Made by a program: the position numbers and the translations under genes. The notes under the pieces were generated by a model that ran no database searches, was not told the DNA's origin, and saw only the letters and a program-made list of their open reading frames with translations. From Eubacteriales bacterium (GTDB lineage Bacteria; Bacillota; Clostridia; Lachnospirales; Lachnospiraceae), in contig JAUNPJ010000003.1 of the NCBI GenBank assembly GCA_030536755.1, forward strand, positions 25,949 through 89,948: a DNA stretch of 64,000 nucleotides. Reading direction: 5' to 3'. Shown one piece after another: positions 9,301 through 16,847 of the stretch (positions are counted from its first letter, which is position 1; each line of letters starts with the position of its first letter).

Positions 9301-10974
9301 TTTTCCAGAAATGTTGGAAACGATACGCAGGAAATGGAAAAAGAAATGGCAGTCTGTAGGGAACGGATACTTGCGGATAAACAGTATATGAAGCTTCCGC
9401 CTCTGCTGGAGCATGTCAGTTCTACACGGATCAGGGAAAATATCAATGCAGGAAAAGACATTCTGGGGCTGGTGGATGATGGTGTGCAGAATTACATTTA
9501 TCAATTAGGTTTATATACCATGGAAGCGGCTTACAAAAAGATTGCAAGGTTTACACCAGTTGATGTGAAAATGGAGCAATCGGAACATGGTTCGCAGATC
9601 ATGAATCTGTTGAATGGGGAAAATGTTTTTTCCAGTGTGGAGTTTCATGACGTGGATGCCTCTGATCTGATGAGGGAGTGCGGCAGTATTGAAAAGGCAG
9701 AAGTGCTTAGAACGCTGATCTCAGGAAGAACGGCGATGATCACCAGAATACAGGGAGAAGTCAGTGTATTTGATGACGGAAGACTGACCGTTTTGAATGA
9801 AGCATTGGAATATTTTCAGGAAAACAGCTATTCGTTTGCGCTTTGTGTGGACACGGGTGAGAATGAGGAGGTTTTGAGACTTCATGGATTTCTCCCTGTT
9901 CCTGGAATGGAGTGTATGTTTTTGCTGGATCTTCGGTATCCGCTTGTGATTTTTTATGATACACCGTCTTCCATCAAAGAATCGATGGCTGACAGCGAGG
10001 AAGTACGCCTTGTTCTTCGAAACAGCCATATTCGTCTTCTGGAGGCGCTGACGAGTTTGTATCCGGGAAGACTGATTTTGTGTTTTGCCTCAGAAATTAT
10101 GAACTATCGGCTGATACAGCTGATTACCAGAGAAAATCATGTGCCGATGCAGCAGAACCTTCCGGGGAAAAACGGGGAGAAAATGTGTGTACCTTTTGGC
10201 AAGATTCTCAAGGGTGTAAAAATTCCAAATACGGTTACGAAGGGATTGGATACAGAGAAAGTATATGAGAAAGATCTGTCCTCCTTTACGATTTCCAGCT
10301 TCCCGGGTTATGCATCGCTTCCGATTCAGATCAGAACCGTACATTCTTTCCAAAGACCGGTACTTCTGGTAGATGACCTGTATCACAGCGGTCATCGAAT
10401 GCAGGAAATTTCGGGGCATTTTCAGCGGGAAGAAATAGAGCCAGAACTTCTTGTCGGAGTAATATCAGGAAAAGGACAGGATCTGGCGCGTGTAAACGGA
10501 CAGAAGGTCAAAGCTGTCTATCGTGTACCGAATCTGTCCACTTGTCTGATTGAGTCAGATCTCTATCCATTTCTCGGAGGAGATGGCGTAAAAACGGAGC
10601 AAAACAGAACGGAAATGCTTATGGCGATTCCCTCGATTAATACAATTTTGCCTTATGGGATACCGGAATTTTTGAAAAAGGAATCTCTTGGAGCTTTTTA
10701 TGAATTATCCAGAGTATGCATAGAAAATGCCAGGGATATTTATCAGGTGCTGGAAAAGGAGTACAGGCGGCAGTATGGCAGACAGCTGACGCTGGACCGC
10801 ATCGGCGAGGTTGCAGCAGAACCCAGATACCCGGATGGTGTGGGGCTGAACTGGGAAAAACTGCAGCAGGCACCGTCTCAGATTCTGGAAGAAGAACTGG
10901 AAAAACTTCACAGACTTTCTTTTTTGGCGAAGGAAGAGATTACTGGAAGTATGCAGAGCAGAAAGGAGCGTTGA
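6364..10974 (+). CDS. Giant HD-domain / helical-repeat / NadD-like nucleotidyltransferase / PRTase-like fusion
   Basis: This 1536-residue protein is of unknown function. In order: an HD phosphohydrolase-like domain (H143/H144, then H172-D173 in MHDIGK, about residues 130-300); a long helical region, about 350-850, with HEAT-like segments (for example DIRRQAARIAGVL); a cytidylyltransferase-fold domain with GTFDPFSLGH at 863-872 and SSTRIR at 1019-1024, the two nucleotide-binding motifs of nicotinate-nucleotide adenylyltransferase; an unassigned stretch that may be GNAT-like; and a phosphoribosyltransferase-type loop, LLVDDLYHSG, near 1334-1343. The start uses AAAGGAAAG upstream of ATG 6364. 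Only one base separates its stop from the next ATG. I infer a role touching NAD or related nucleotides; no known pathway fits. Confidence 0.75.
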   Translation: MLQYEIPKSGVNLREVLCLCQPYMDRVCEHTPKQGWMDYTFQWLLAQYFPENYTVEKIPGAEQAVGYFTEMLNELFRREALELPFDPCRHFALLKKEEEPYCRILSEYQRFQECFDQGLIYVFMRLAQECTPYETLGHIAGVHHVSMFMARQLVQKGVPVDLGLMSGAALMHDIGKYGCRPEEGRRVPYLHYYYTFQYCRNHHLEAIGDIASNHSVWDLELENLSAESLLLIYADFRVKSVYDKNGKERIRFWSLDEAYEVILSKLDNVDEAKKKRYARVYAKLKDFEDYMISLGCAVDLVSKAEEPAEEAYDSLRNEEEIICRFKTLAIRSNLTIMSTTSREEQFISFLENIRSERDWRHVRAYLTAIEEYSAYLPQNQKDVILEFLFDMMSHKDGDIRRQAARIAGVLIAGYEIRFTKEIPDGYQAPGVGRSLETVFQNFLQRMLCPQVHEAERERRFAGFAMKRVLHTLLEKLDGEKQRVILEIYIQCCHRKHDSLTLFFLMDCSAEISYGQCSQAQIDRLEEFSSSLVAGDAGEESQVAALRFILLWMRQGWKPHKNISDLITESIPDIKQKPYSVQFLAARIREFYGIPSEHGMIYYDMTNLYLENQRSEVPWIYKYMNMEILRKRQGAENSIEQLYQYASHLLHMLQFSGQIVNRLQAGENLLAIVPCLSETQCHEIVLELIRALEIEEYAVSKYIPPCLGRMFALLRREEREYILLQLRRLCCTTHNRTVIAALETAGKILHSCPEKLTVQECAQAEGILCIGMADYRDEIAQEAFYITGHELFGDDTLTLAEKQRYFSGLARKILTLLNWEKLGLYVYFNGAALNRIYRFINDFIVENNAHPFTETKLPVAFFPGTFDPFSLGHKQIVEEIRKMGFRVYLAVDEFSWSKKPQPFEVRRKILSMSTADMEEVYLFPEEIPVNIANPKDMRNLSNVFAGKEVHLVVGSDVVKHASAYKQIPQEGSVHQFPHLIFSRNVGNDTQEMEKEMAVCRERILADKQYMKLPPLLEHVSSTRIRENINAGKDILGLVDDGVQNYIYQLGLYTMEAAYKKIARFTPVDVKMEQSEHGSQIMNLLNGENVFSSVEFHDVDASDLMRECGSIEKAEVLRTLISGRTAMITRIQGEVSVFDDGRLTVLNEALEYFQENSYSFALCVDTGENEEVLRLHGFLPVPGMECMFLLDLRYPLVIFYDTPSSIKESMADSEEVRLVLRNSHIRLLEALTSLYPGRLILCFASEIMNYRLIQLITRENHVPMQQNLPGKNGEKMCVPFGKILKGVKIPNTVTKGLDTEKVYEKDLSSFTISSFPGYASLPIQIRTVHSFQRPVLLVDDLYHSGHRMQEISGHFQREEIEPELLVGVISGKGQDLARVNGQKVKAVYRVPNLSTCLIESDLYPFLGGDGVKTEQNRTEMLMAIPSINTILPYGIPEFLKKESLGAFYELSRVCIENARDIYQVLEKEYRRQYGRQLTLDRIGEVAAEPRYPDGVGLNWEKLQQAPSQILEEELEKLHRLSFLAKEEITGSMQSRKER

Positions 10975-10975
10975 C

Positions 10976-11986
10976 ATGAAAACAATTATGGAACTGGGAC
11001 TTTCCCAGGACAACAAAAAGGATGATACAAAAGAAAAAACAAAGCCGGTATGGCTGCAGAAGGACAGAACAGATCGAAAACGAATCCATCTGGCAGGACT
11101 TGGCGATGTCGGCAGAAATGTGGCAATTGGTCTTACGCTTCTAGGGGAAGATGCAGTTGAAAGTATTGGGCTGTATGATCTGAATGAATCACAGTGCAAA
11201 AGAATGGAAACAGAACTGTCGCAGATTGCAGCGCCGCCAGGAGGAAAGCGTATTCCGCAGGTATCGTCTGTTTCATGGGAAGACATTTTTGCGTGCGATG
11301 TCTTTTTGTTCTGCGCGACAAAGAGTGTTCCGGCACTTGGAAGTGACGTAAAAGATGTGCGCATGGCACAGTACGAGGCAAATAGTGAAATCGTTGCGCT
11401 TTATGCCAGGGAAGCTGCCCGTACAGGCTATCAGGGACTGTTTGTTGTTGTTTCCGATCCTGTGGATCTGCTGTGTATGGAAGCGCTCAGAGCATCCCGT
11501 GGAGAAGAAAGAGCAAGAGCACTGACAACAGACCAGATTCGAGGATGCGGTCTTGGTGTGATGAATGCACGTGCCGCATATTATGCGAGAAAATATCCGG
11601 AATTTTCTTTATACCTGGAAGAGGGACGTGCCTTTGGTCCGCATGGGCAGAATCTTGTGATTGCAAACAGTATTGTCCCGGAACATTATGATGATTTGTG
11701 TTCCAGAAAATTAACGGAATTGACTGTCAAAGCAAATATGGAAGTGCGTGCGCTGGGATTTAAGCCGTTTCTGGCACCTGCCATGTCCTCTGCGGTACTG
11801 ACCATTTTGGCATTGCTTCGCGGGGAATGGAATTACAGTGCAGCCTATCTGAACGGACTTTATTTTGGGGCATTAAACCGTCAGACATCGGAAGGCGTGG
11901 AATGGGAATCCTGTCCGATTCCGGATCTGTTGTTTGCAAGACTGGAGGAAGCGTTTGACAGTCTGAGGGAGATTTTATGGAAATGA
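10976..11986 (+). CDS. Lactate/malate dehydrogenase-like NAD-binding protein
   Basis: This 336-residue protein has the lactate/malate dehydrogenase fold. The dinucleotide-binding loop GLGDVG (41-46) follows a lysine-rich N-terminal extension; VVSDPVDLL corresponds to the NPVD strand, and GPHGQN with H223 corresponds to the catalytic His loop (GEHGDS in classical LDH). The surroundings of the family's substrate-binding Arg are divergent, so the substrate is probably not plain lactate or malate. It starts one base after the giant HD/NadD-like gene and overlaps the following flavoprotein gene by 10 bp, so the three are almost certainly translated as one unit. Confidence 0.75.
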   Translation: MKTIMELGLSQDNKKDDTKEKTKPVWLQKDRTDRKRIHLAGLGDVGRNVAIGLTLLGEDAVESIGLYDLNESQCKRMETELSQIAAPPGGKRIPQVSSVSWEDIFACDVFLFCATKSVPALGSDVKDVRMAQYEANSEIVALYAREAARTGYQGLFVVVSDPVDLLCMEALRASRGEERARALTTDQIRGCGLGVMNARAAYYARKYPEFSLYLEEGRAFGPHGQNLVIANSIVPEHYDDLCSRKLTELTVKANMEVRALGFKPFLAPAMSSAVLTILALLRGEWNYSAAYLNGLYFGALNRQTSEGVEWESCPIPDLLFARLEEAFDSLREILWK

Positions 11987-13065
11987 TTTTAATCTGGCCG
12001 AGGCAGGGGGAAGAATCCCGTCTGGAACAGGTGCTGCTGTTTGCTTTGGAAAACATCACCGTGAAGCAGATCATTCGGGAGCCAGCGCAGCTAAAGAAAG
12101 CAGTGCATGAAAAGAAACTTCAAAAGGAAAGACTTTTGTTTGCAATGTCTCTGGGAGAGGCGGGCATCAACCTCAAATTATATGAAATGCTGGCGATTCT
12201 TCGAACAAACGGAGAATGTCTGCAGGACAGTGTGGCAGGAATTCTGGTGGATGGAAACGGAGAGGCCTATACAAAGTTCATTGCCCGGGAAGTGGTGAGA
12301 ACTGCGAATGAAGCCGGGTGCTGGTTTGTCGGACGGCCGCTGGCAGAAGGAACCGGAAGTCTTCAGAATTATAAGATTATCGCCGGAAATGAGAACTGCA
12401 CTTTTTACGAAGCGTATTTGCGCTCGGCAAAAGAAACAGTTGAGCGTGTCGCTGCATTTCAGAAACCGGTATACATAAATCCAAAGCTTTTGTGTGTGCA
12501 CGCCTGCAATCCTTCCACGTCCAACACGTTACAGCTGTGGAGAGAAGTCAAAGCAAAACTTCCGGCTGAAATTCAGGTACAGGAAATCTCACTCAGGAAT
12601 GGCACCGTTTCAGACTGTGCAGGCTGTTCGTATGACATGTGTATGTATTTCAGCCAGAATTCCAGCTGTTTTTACGGAGGACCTATTGTGGAGGAGGTCT
12701 ACCCTGCATTGGAGGAATGCAATGGTCTGGTGCTTCTCTGTCCAAACTACAACGATGCTCTGGGGGCGAATTTGACAGCATTTATCAATCGGCTGACGGC
12801 TCTGTTTCGCAAGAAGCCATTTGCGGATAAATGTCTGTTTTCCCTGATCGTTTCCGGGTACAGCGGCGGAGATATTCTGGAGCAGCAGCTGATTGGAAGT
12901 CTGAATATGAATAAATCTTTTATACTGCCGGGAAATTTTGCGATGACAGAGACGGCCAATCAGCCGGGAAGCATTCTGGAAATCCGTGATATTCACAAAA
13001 AAACGTCAGAATTTGCGACTCGTATTGCTTCCTGTATGACAGATTTTCAGAGAAATAATCATTAA
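11977..13065 (+). CDS. NADPH-dependent FMN reductase-like / iron-sulfur-flavoprotein-like protein
   Basis: This 362-residue protein has two parts. The N-terminal 165 residues are unassigned. The C-terminal part is a flavodoxin-fold FMN reductase domain: HACNPSTSNT resembles the phosphate-binding loop, and LLCPNYNDALGANLTAFINR matches the 'SPxYxxxxxxxLKxxxDR' segment. A cysteine cluster, C214-x2-C217-x4-C222-x8-C231, occupies the place where archaeal-type iron-sulfur flavoproteins carry their 4Fe-4S ligands, but the spacing differs from the classical motif. The start overlaps the preceding gene by 10 bp; ATG 11983 is an alternative. Probably an electron-transfer or oxidoreductase partner of the two upstream proteins. 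Confidence 0.7.
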   Translation: MEMILIWPRQGEESRLEQVLLFALENITVKQIIREPAQLKKAVHEKKLQKERLLFAMSLGEAGINLKLYEMLAILRTNGECLQDSVAGILVDGNGEAYTKFIAREVVRTANEAGCWFVGRPLAEGTGSLQNYKIIAGNENCTFYEAYLRSAKETVERVAAFQKPVYINPKLLCVHACNPSTSNTLQLWREVKAKLPAEIQVQEISLRNGTVSDCAGCSYDMCMYFSQNSSCFYGGPIVEEVYPALEECNGLVLLCPNYNDALGANLTAFINRLTALFRKKPFADKCLFSLIVSGYSGGDILEQQLIGSLNMNKSFILPGNFAMTETANQPGSILEIRDIHKKTSEFATRIASCMTDFQRNNH

Positions 13066-13187
13066 CATTGTAAATAATTTATATAGAATTAATTCATTTT
13101 ACTTTATGATTAGATATGCCTATAATGAGGATAGAAACAAGGAAAAGTTCATACATAAATAGATAAAAAATGAGAGGAGATAAAAAA

Positions 13188-14366
13188 ATGTTCAATACGG
13201 CTGAAAGAATGGAAGCACTTCCTTTTTCCGGAATTCGTGTGATGATGGAACGTGCAAACAAAATGCAGAAAGAGGGACGCGATATTATCCATATGGAAAT
13301 TGGTCGTCCGGACTTTGATACACCGGAAGTGATCAAAAAGGCTGCGAATGACAGCCTGGCGCAGGGACATGTTTTTTACACATCCAATTACGGAACACCG
13401 GAGCTTCGCGCTGCAATTGCAGAGAAACTGACAAAGGAAAATGGTGTGGAGTACAAACCGGAAGAAATTCTGGTTACGATTGGTGTCGGTGAAGGTACGT
13501 ATGCTTCTATGGCAGCATTCCTGAATCCTGGAGATGAAGTGCTTGTGCCAAACCCAGTATGGTTAAATTATATTCATGTTCCGAAATTCTTTGGTGTGGT
13601 TCCGGTAACGTATTCTCTGAAGGAAGAGAATGACTACCAGATCAACATGGAGGAGATTGAAAGCAAAATTACCGATAAGACAAAAATGATGGTCATCAAT
13701 ACACCTGGAAATCCAACCGGTACGGTACAGAGTCGTGAAACATTGGAGAAACTGGCTGAGATTGCAAAGAAACATGATCTGATCGTAGTGGCAGACGAGA
13801 TTTACGAGAAGCTGGTATACGGCGGTGCAAAACATGTCAGCATTGCTTCTCTTCCAGGAATGAAAGAGCGCACGATCACATTAAACGGCTTTTCCAAATG
13901 TTATTCCATGACAGGATGGAGACTTGGTTATTGTGCGGCTCCTGTAGAGATGATTCAGGGACTGGTTCGTGTACATCAGTACATCAATACCTGTGCTGCT
14001 TCTTTTGTACAGGATGCTGGTGTGACAGCACTTCGTGAGGCTGAGCCAGATGTACAGATGATGGTAAAAGAGTATGAGAAACGCAGAAATTATGCAGTAG
14101 AAGCACTCAACGCAATGGAAGGAATCAGCTGCAAGGTTCCGGAAGGCGCATTTTATATTTTCGTAAATGTAAAATCACTTGGAATGACATCTGCACAGGT
14201 TGCCGATTATCTGTTAGACGAGGCCGGTGTTGCCTGTGTTCCGGGTTCGGCATTTGGAACAGAGGGAGAAGGATATATCCGTCTTTCCTACGCATGCAGT
14301 TATGAACGTATTGTAGAAGCAATGAACCGTATGGCAAAAGCATTTGAAGAATTAAGAACAAAATAA
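13188..14366 (+). CDS. Pyridoxal phosphate-dependent aminotransferase (class I/II)
   Basis: This 392-residue fold-type I aminotransferase matches the aspartate/aromatic aminotransferase subgroup I-gamma. Visible are NTPGNPTG (cofactor-binding), VADEIYEKLVYGG, the Schiff-base lysine K237 in NGFSKCYSMTGWRLGY, and RLSYACS near the C-terminus with the carboxylate-binding Arg. ATG 13188 is chosen because AGGAG sits eight or so bases before it; an ATG at 13170 overlaps that site. It heads an operon with glutamate dehydrogenase and a D-2-hydroxyacid dehydrogenase, so it probably moves an amino group to 2-oxoglutarate and passes the resulting keto acid on. The preferred amino acid cannot be read. Confidence 0.9.
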   Translation: MFNTAERMEALPFSGIRVMMERANKMQKEGRDIIHMEIGRPDFDTPEVIKKAANDSLAQGHVFYTSNYGTPELRAAIAEKLTKENGVEYKPEEILVTIGVGEGTYASMAAFLNPGDEVLVPNPVWLNYIHVPKFFGVVPVTYSLKEENDYQINMEEIESKITDKTKMMVINTPGNPTGTVQSRETLEKLAEIAKKHDLIVVADEIYEKLVYGGAKHVSIASLPGMKERTITLNGFSKCYSMTGWRLGYCAAPVEMIQGLVRVHQYINTCAASFVQDAGVTALREAEPDVQMMVKEYEKRRNYAVEALNAMEGISCKVPEGAFYIFVNVKSLGMTSAQVADYLLDEAGVACVPGSAFGTEGEGYIRLSYACSYERIVEAMNRMAKAFEELRTK

Positions 14367-14395
14367 AAGCAAAATTGCTTTAGGAGGAAAAGAAA

Positions 14396-15745
14396 ATGAA
14401 TGCATATATCAACAGCGTGATTGAACGTGTAAAAAAGAAATATCCGGAACAGCCGGAATTCTGCCAGACCGTAGAAGAGGTTCTTTCTTCTCTCGAGCCG
14501 GTCGTGGAGAGACATCCGGAATACGAAAAGGTGGATTTGCTGAATCGTATGGTAGAGCCGGAGAGAATGTTTACATTTCGCGTTGTATGGCAGGATGATA
14601 ATGGAAATTGGCACACAAATACAGGATATCGCTGCCAGTTCAATGGCGCGATCGGACCATATAAAGGCGGACTCCGATTCCAGCCGAATGTAAATCCAAG
14701 CATTATGAAATTCCTTGGATTTGAGCAGACCTTTAAAAACAGCCTGACCGGTCTTCCGATTGGAGGCGGCAAGGGCGGTTCTGACTTTGATCCGACTGGA
14801 AAAAGTGATGATGAAATCCTTCGTTTCTGCCAGAGTTTTATGCAGGCATTATATCGCTACATCGGACCGGATGTAGATGTTCCGGCAGGTGATATGGGAT
14901 GCGGAGGAAGAGAAATCGGATACCTTTTTGGAGAATACAGAAGATTAAAAGGCGTTTTTGAAAACGGTGTTCTGACTGGTAAGGGATTTTCTTACGGCGG
15001 CAGCCTGATTCGGCCGGAGGCAACAGGTTATGGTTCTGTTTACTATCTGGAAAATGTGTTAAGAGATGACGGACAGGATATTAAAGGAAAAACAATTGCG
15101 TGTGCAGGTTTCGGTAATGTCACATGGGGAATCTGCAAAAAAGCAACAGAACTTGGCGCAAAGGTTGTAACGCTTTCCGGTCCGGATGGCTATGTATATG
15201 ATCCGGATGGAGTCAATACTCCGGAAAAGATTGCGTATCTGGTTACTATGAGAAATTCCGGAAGAAATAAAGTGCAGGATTATGCAGATAAATTTGGCGT
15301 AGAATTCTTCCCGGGAGAAAAACCATGGGGCGTAAAAGTGGATATTTGTATGCCGTCTGCGATGCAGAATGATGTACATATGGAGGATGCCAAAAAGATT
15401 GCAGCAAACCATGTCCGTTATTACATTGAAGTGGCAAATATGCCAACCACAAACGAGGCACTTCGTTTTCTGATGGATCAGGATGATATTATCGTTGCTC
15501 CTTCCAAGGCAGTGAATGCCGGCGGCGTAGCAACCTCTGCGCTGGAGATGAGCCAGAACAGTGAGAGACTGGTATGGACAGAGGAAGAAGTGGATGCGCA
15601 GCTTCGTAATATTATGAATACGATTTACAAAAATTCAGTAGATGCTGCAAAAAGAAACGGATTGGGTTATAATCTTGTTGCAGGCGCAAATATTGCAGGT
15701 TTTGAGCGTGTTGCAGATGCGATGATGCAGCAGGGAGTATTTTAA
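14396..15745 (+). CDS. gdhA: NADP-type glutamate dehydrogenase
   Basis: This 449-residue hexameric-type glutamate dehydrogenase interconverts glutamate and 2-oxoglutarate plus ammonium. The substrate-binding block YKGGLRFQPNVNPSIMKFLG, followed by GGGKGGSDFDP with the catalytic lysine environment, is intact, as is the dinucleotide-binding region CAGFGNVTWG and the C-terminal VNAGGVATSALEMSQN. The length (about 450) and GGGKGG context fit the NADP-dependent enterobacterial/clostridial class. AGGAGG precedes the ATG at ideal spacing. It lies 29 bp after the aminotransferase and 21 bp before the hydroxyacid dehydrogenase, so it recycles the glutamate formed in transamination. Confidence 0.95.
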   Translation: MNAYINSVIERVKKKYPEQPEFCQTVEEVLSSLEPVVERHPEYEKVDLLNRMVEPERMFTFRVVWQDDNGNWHTNTGYRCQFNGAIGPYKGGLRFQPNVNPSIMKFLGFEQTFKNSLTGLPIGGGKGGSDFDPTGKSDDEILRFCQSFMQALYRYIGPDVDVPAGDMGCGGREIGYLFGEYRRLKGVFENGVLTGKGFSYGGSLIRPEATGYGSVYYLENVLRDDGQDIKGKTIACAGFGNVTWGICKKATELGAKVVTLSGPDGYVYDPDGVNTPEKIAYLVTMRNSGRNKVQDYADKFGVEFFPGEKPWGVKVDICMPSAMQNDVHMEDAKKIAANHVRYYIEVANMPTTNEALRFLMDQDDIIVAPSKAVNAGGVATSALEMSQNSERLVWTEEEVDAQLRNIMNTIYKNSVDAAKRNGLGYNLVAGANIAGFERVADAMMQQGVF

Positions 15746-15766
15746 AGAAAGGAAGAGAAATAAAAA

Positions 15767-16732
15767 ATGAAGATTGTAGTACTTGATGGATACACCGAAA
15801 ACCCTGGAGATCTTTCCTGGGACGCACTTGCAGAACTTGGAGAACTGGTTGTATATGACCGCGTTTCTTATGCAGAAGATCCAATCATCCGTGAAAAGAT
15901 TGGAGATGCAGATGTTGTAATCACAAATAAAACACCGATTTCGAAAGAAACTCTGGATGCATGCCCGAATATCAAAGCAATCGCAGTTCTGGCTACCGGA
16001 TACAATGTGGTAGATTATGAGTATGCAAAAGAAAAAGGAATTCCGGTCATGAATGTACCAACTTATGGAACACAGATCGTTGGTCAGTATGCAGTCGGAC
16101 TTCTGATGGAAATCTGCTCTCATTACGGACATCATGATCAGACTGTAAAAGAAGGAAAATGGGAAAACAATGCAGACTGGTGTTACTGGGATTACCCAAT
16201 GATTGAGCTGTATGGAAAAACAGCAGGTATCATCGGTCTTGGAAGAATCGGACAGTCTACTGCAAGAATTCTGAACGCTATGGATATGAAGGTTCTTGCT
16301 TACGATGCATTTGAGTCTGAGGCAGGAAAAAAAGTAGCAGAATATGTAGACCTTGACACTCTGCTGGCACAGTCCGATGTGATTTTCCTGCATTGCCCTC
16401 TGTTCCCATCCACAGAGGGAATCATCAACAAAGATAACATCGCAAAAATGAAAGACGGTGTCATCCTGATCAACAACAGCCGTGGACAGCTTGTGGTAGA
16501 GCAGGATCTGGCAGATGCTTTGAACAGCGGAAAAGTATATGCAGCTGGTCTGGATGTTGTATCCACAGAGCCGATCAAAGGAGACAACCCGCTTCTTACC
16601 GCAAAGAACTGTCTGATCACTCCTCATATTTCCTGGGCAGCACAGGCAGCACGCCAGAGAATTATGGATATTACAGTAAATAATGTAAAATCCTTCGTAG
16701 AAGGTAACCCAACAAATGTGGTAAACAAATAA
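15767..16732 (+). CDS. D-2-hydroxyacid dehydrogenase (glycerate/hydroxypyruvate reductase-like), copy 1
   Basis: This 321-residue NAD(P)-dependent reductase belongs to the D-isomer 2-hydroxyacid dehydrogenase family. The dinucleotide loop GLGRIG lies near residue 155; the catalytic triad is visible as R239 (NNSRGQ), E268 (STEP) and H287 (PHISW). The ATGYNVVD segment and TYGTQIVGQYAVGLL match the glycerate dehydrogenase/hydroxypyruvate reductase subgroup. A paralogue about 87% identical by hand count lies at 49557-50522. It ends the aminotransferase-gdhA operon, so its substrate is probably the 2-keto acid produced there. A strong terminator follows. Confidence 0.92.
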   Translation: MKIVVLDGYTENPGDLSWDALAELGELVVYDRVSYAEDPIIREKIGDADVVITNKTPISKETLDACPNIKAIAVLATGYNVVDYEYAKEKGIPVMNVPTYGTQIVGQYAVGLLMEICSHYGHHDQTVKEGKWENNADWCYWDYPMIELYGKTAGIIGLGRIGQSTARILNAMDMKVLAYDAFESEAGKKVAEYVDLDTLLAQSDVIFLHCPLFPSTEGIINKDNIAKMKDGVILINNSRGQLVVEQDLADALNSGKVYAAGLDVVSTEPIKGDNPLLTAKNCLITPHISWAAQAARQRIMDITVNNVKSFVEGNPTNVVNK

Positions 16733-16756
16733 GACAGATTTATTGAAACAGAAAGA

Positions 16757-16796
16757 AAATTCCGGGATTTTGGTGAAGGAAATCCCGGAATTTTTT
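16757..16796 (+). terminator. Terminator of the aminotransferase/GDH/hydroxyacid dehydrogenase operon
   Basis: AAATTCCGGGATTT pairs with AAATCCCGGAATTT around a TGGTGAAGG loop and is followed by TTTTTT. It lies between the dehydrogenase stop and the real start of the next gene at 16848. Confidence 0.9.
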
Positions 16797-16847
16797 CGCA
16801 TCAAAATTTCTACAGGACAAATAAAAATCATATGGAAGAGGTGTAGT

